Under the pieces are notes generated by a model that was given only the letters and a program-made list of their open reading frames with translations, ran no database searches and was not told the origin of the DNA. A DNA stretch of 64,000 bases from Paeniglutamicibacter psychrophenolicus. Lineage in GTDB: Bacteria > Actinomycetota > Actinomycetes > Actinomycetales > Micrococcaceae. This document shows positions 62,231 to 64,000 of this stretch, piece by piece (position 1 is the first letter of the stretch; each line of letters begins with the position of its first letter). The position numbers and the translations under genes are program-made. The stretch is taken from contig NZ_JAGIOE010000001.1 in assembly GCF_017876575.1 (NCBI RefSeq), forward strand, positions 1 through 64,000. Reading direction: 5' to 3'.

Positions 62231-62668
62231 GTGAAACTCAGCGCCTATGCAGACGTGTGCCTGCGCACCTTGATGTTTCTCGGCTCCCGTCGCGGCCAAC
62301 AGGTCACCACCATGGACATCGCCGAGCAGATCGGCGTGCCCTACAACCACGTGGCCAAGGCCATCGTTGAGTTGCGCAACCGCGGCGCCCTGGACGTGGC
62401 GCGCGGACGCTACGGCGGATCGCAGATCACCGGCCGCGGAATGGATCTGCGCGTGGGCACCTTGATGCGCGACCTCGATGTCCGCGAGGATGTTGTCGAC
62501 TGCATCTCCGAGGCCGGGGTCCCCTGCCCGCTGCTTGCCGCGTGCAAGCTGCGCAGCGCCCTGCGCCGGGCCCGCGAGGCCTTCTACGCGGAGCTGGACC
62601 TGCTCAGTGTCGAGGATCTCACCTCCGTTTCCACCAAGGCACCGCTTCCATTCCCCGCCATGCCCTGA
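62231..62668 (+). CDS. nsrR: Rrf2 family regulator, NsrR-like
   Basis: A 145-residue Rrf2-family winged helix-turn-helix repressor. The DNA-binding domain is KLSAYADVCLRTLMFLGSRRG ... TTMDIAEQIGVPYNHVAKAIVELRNRGAL. Three cysteines in VDCISEAGVPCPLLAACKL provide ligands for an iron-sulfur cluster as in NsrR, which senses nitric oxide. The gene precedes hmp, the classic NsrR target. The GTG at 62231 is preferred; an ATG three codons upstream is possible. Identification as NsrR is by cysteine pattern and context. Confidence 0.88.
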   Translation: MKLSAYADVCLRTLMFLGSRRGQQVTTMDIAEQIGVPYNHVAKAIVELRNRGALDVARGRYGGSQITGRGMDLRVGTLMRDLDVREDVVDCISEAGVPCPLLAACKLRSALRRAREAFYAELDLLSVEDLTSVSTKAPLPFPAMP

Positions 62669-62797
62669 CAGCCGCAACCCCGGGATTCAGGGCGTTGTAG
62701 CGACTTCCGGCACGTTGCGCGGGCGCAAAGGCACGGCGGTTTGAGTCCCGAAATGACACCCTCCTGCACGAACTCGACGGGCCGATTTGCATCCAAC

Positions 62798-62848
62798 TTC
62801 TACGCCATGTAGAAATGAAGTATCAATCTTGCATGACAGATGCAAGAT
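62798..62848 (+). promoter_or_regulatory. hmp promoter with two overlapping inverted repeats (candidate NsrR operators)
   Basis: TTCTAC (62798) and TATCAA (62821) spaced 17 bp form a candidate promoter. The -35 is part of TTCTAC-gccat-GTAGAA (62798-62814). A 9-bp inverted repeat, ATCTTGCAT-gacag-ATGCAAGAT (62826-62848), covers the start region. Both would be well placed for repression. Confidence 0.7.
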
Positions 62849-62878
62849 AAGAGCCACCCTTCGTCAAGGAGCCACAAG

Positions 62879-64000
62879 ATGCTTTCCGAGAAGTCCCGCC
62901 CGGTCATCGAAGCCACGCTGCCAATCATTGGTGAGCGCATCTCCCACATCACCCCGAAGTTCTACGACCGCCTGTTCGCCGCACACCCGGAACTCCTTGA
63001 CGGACTCTTCTCCCGCGCCAACCAGAAAAACGGTGCGCAGCAGCAGGCCCTTGCCGGCTCCATCGCGGCCTTCGCCACCCACCTGGTCAACAACCCCGGC
63101 ACCCTGCCCGAGGCGGTGCTCTCCCGCATCGCCCACAAGCACACCTCGCTGGGCATCGTCGAGGAGCAGTACCCGATCGTCTACGAGCACCTTTTCGCCG
63201 CCATCGCCGAAGACCTGGGCGAGGCGGTGACCCCCGAGGTCGCCGAGGCCTGGTCCGAGGTCTACTGGCTCATGGCCGACGCCTTGGTCAAGATCGAAAA
63301 GGGCCTCTACGCGCAGCAGGCCAACGACAAGATCTGGACAGACTGGAAGCTCGTGGCCAAGGAAGTCGCCGGAACCGGTTCGGTCACCTTCCGCTTCGTC
63401 CCTGCCGACGACACCCCGGTGACAGTGGCCAAGGCCGGCCAGTTCGTCTCGGTGCGGGTCCCGCTGCTGGACGGGGTGCGCCAGTGCCGCCAGTACACCC
63501 TCAGCGATTCGGTCACCTCCACGACCGAGCGCGTGATCACCACCAAGTTCGACGGCGGCGGCGAGGTTTCCCCGTTCATGCACCGGCACCTGGACGTCGG
63601 AGACGTCATCGAGCTTTCCAACCCGTACGGCGACCTGGTCATCGACACCACCGGCGCCCCGATCATCCTGGCCACCGCGGGCATCGGCTGCACCCCCAGC
63701 GCCTCCGCGCTGGCCACCCTCGCCGCCGCGGGCTCGGACCGCCAGGTCATGGTGCTGCACGCCGAGGCCAACGAGGATGCGTGGGCGCTCAAGGAGCAGA
63801 TGCTCGAATCCGTCGAGTCCCTGCCCAACGCCGAACTGAAGCTGTGGCTCGAGGACATCAACGCCAAGGCCGAAGGCACCGAAGCCACCGAGGGCTACAT
63901 GTCCCTGGCCAACCTGGAGCTGCCGGCCGATGCCCGGCTGTACCTGTGCGGACCGCTGCCGTTCATGCGCGCTGTCCGCTCGCAGGCCATCGATGCCGGC
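62879..64000 (+). CDS. hmp: flavohemoglobin / nitric oxide dioxygenase (3' end outside window)
   Basis: The first 374 codons of flavohemoglobin, which oxidises nitric oxide to nitrate using O2 and NAD(P)H. The globin domain (about 1-140) starts MLSEKSRPVIEATLPIIGERISHITPKFYDRLF and has the proximal His in LSRIAHKHTSLGI. The FAD domain (about 150-260) has RQYTLSDS. The NAD domain starts APIILATAGIGCTP and ends near LYLCGPLPFM before the window end. AAGGAG precedes the ATG by about 8 nt. The downstream end is missing only because of the window border. Confidence 0.95.
   Translation, partial: MLSEKSRPVIEATLPIIGERISHITPKFYDRLFAAHPELLDGLFSRANQKNGAQQQALAGSIAAFATHLVNNPGTLPEAVLSRIAHKHTSLGIVEEQYPIVYEHLFAAIAEDLGEAVTPEVAEAWSEVYWLMADALVKIEKGLYAQQANDKIWTDWKLVAKEVAGTGSVTFRFVPADDTPVTVAKAGQFVSVRVPLLDGVRQCRQYTLSDSVTSTTERVITTKFDGGGEVSPFMHRHLDVGDVIELSNPYGDLVIDTTGAPIILATAGIGCTPSASALATLAAAGSDRQVMVLHAEANEDAWALKEQMLESVESLPNAELKLWLEDINAKAEGTEATEGYMSLANLELPADARLYLCGPLPFMRAVRSQAIDAG

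Overview
The window is high-GC DNA with actinobacterial gene content and order. It holds carD-ispDF-cysS-rlmB, senX3-regX3/phoU with PHO-box repeats, a proteasome activator (Bpa) gene and a DUF4193 gene. The 16S and 23S genes, the lack of tRNAs in the 16S-23S spacers and the overall gene set fit the Micrococcaceae (Arthrobacter-like genera). A genus call would need a 16S search.

Layout. 1-15005: two complete rRNA operons in tandem, both on the minus strand (16S-23S-5S), as direct repeats of about 5.8 kb. Between them lie about 3.3 kb with an SRPBCC-domain gene, a GNAT acetyltransferase gene, an extra orphan 5S gene with its own terminator, and about 1.1 kb of apparently decayed DNA. 15330-16085: a glgB gene cut down to its N-terminal and CBM48 domains. 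16328-20849: the housekeeping operon carD, ispDF, cysS, rlmB. 21159-29561: a lipoprotein, the phosphate two-component system and phoU, DUF4193, phosphoglycerate mutase, a methyltransferase and membrane proteins. 29572-34264: a trans-sulfuration PLP enzyme, thymidylate kinase, DNA polymerase III delta' subunit and a secreted alpha/beta-hydrolase. 34347-43412: tRNA-Thr, MepB-like and GNAT proteins, an aldo/keto reductase, an ECF sigma factor with a membrane partner, Bpa, the CstA/YbdD carbon-starvation pair and a quinone oxidoreductase.

43559-48786: a small integrative element of about 5.1 kb, of visibly lower GC, sits in the 3' end of tRNA-Ser(UGA). It is bounded by a 26-bp direct repeat. It carries an N-terminally truncated integrase at the left end, an excisionase-like gene at the right end, a frameshifted primase-like gene, and four cargo genes of unknown function, two of them membrane-anchored. 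This is the most plausible place for an undescribed system. The tRNA's presumed original terminator now lies beyond the right end.

48953-64000: a VOC protein, a large FAD/NAD(P)-binding protein, a stand-alone HsdR_N-type endonuclease, a prolyl oligopeptidase, tRNA-Ser(GCU), hypothetical proteins, a nickel-binding DUF4242 protein, a RecQ helicase with a C-terminal phosphoribosyltransferase-like domain, phosphomannomutase, and an Rrf2/NsrR-type regulator. The last gene is a flavohemoglobin (hmp) cut by the window end, with two inverted repeats over its candidate promoter.
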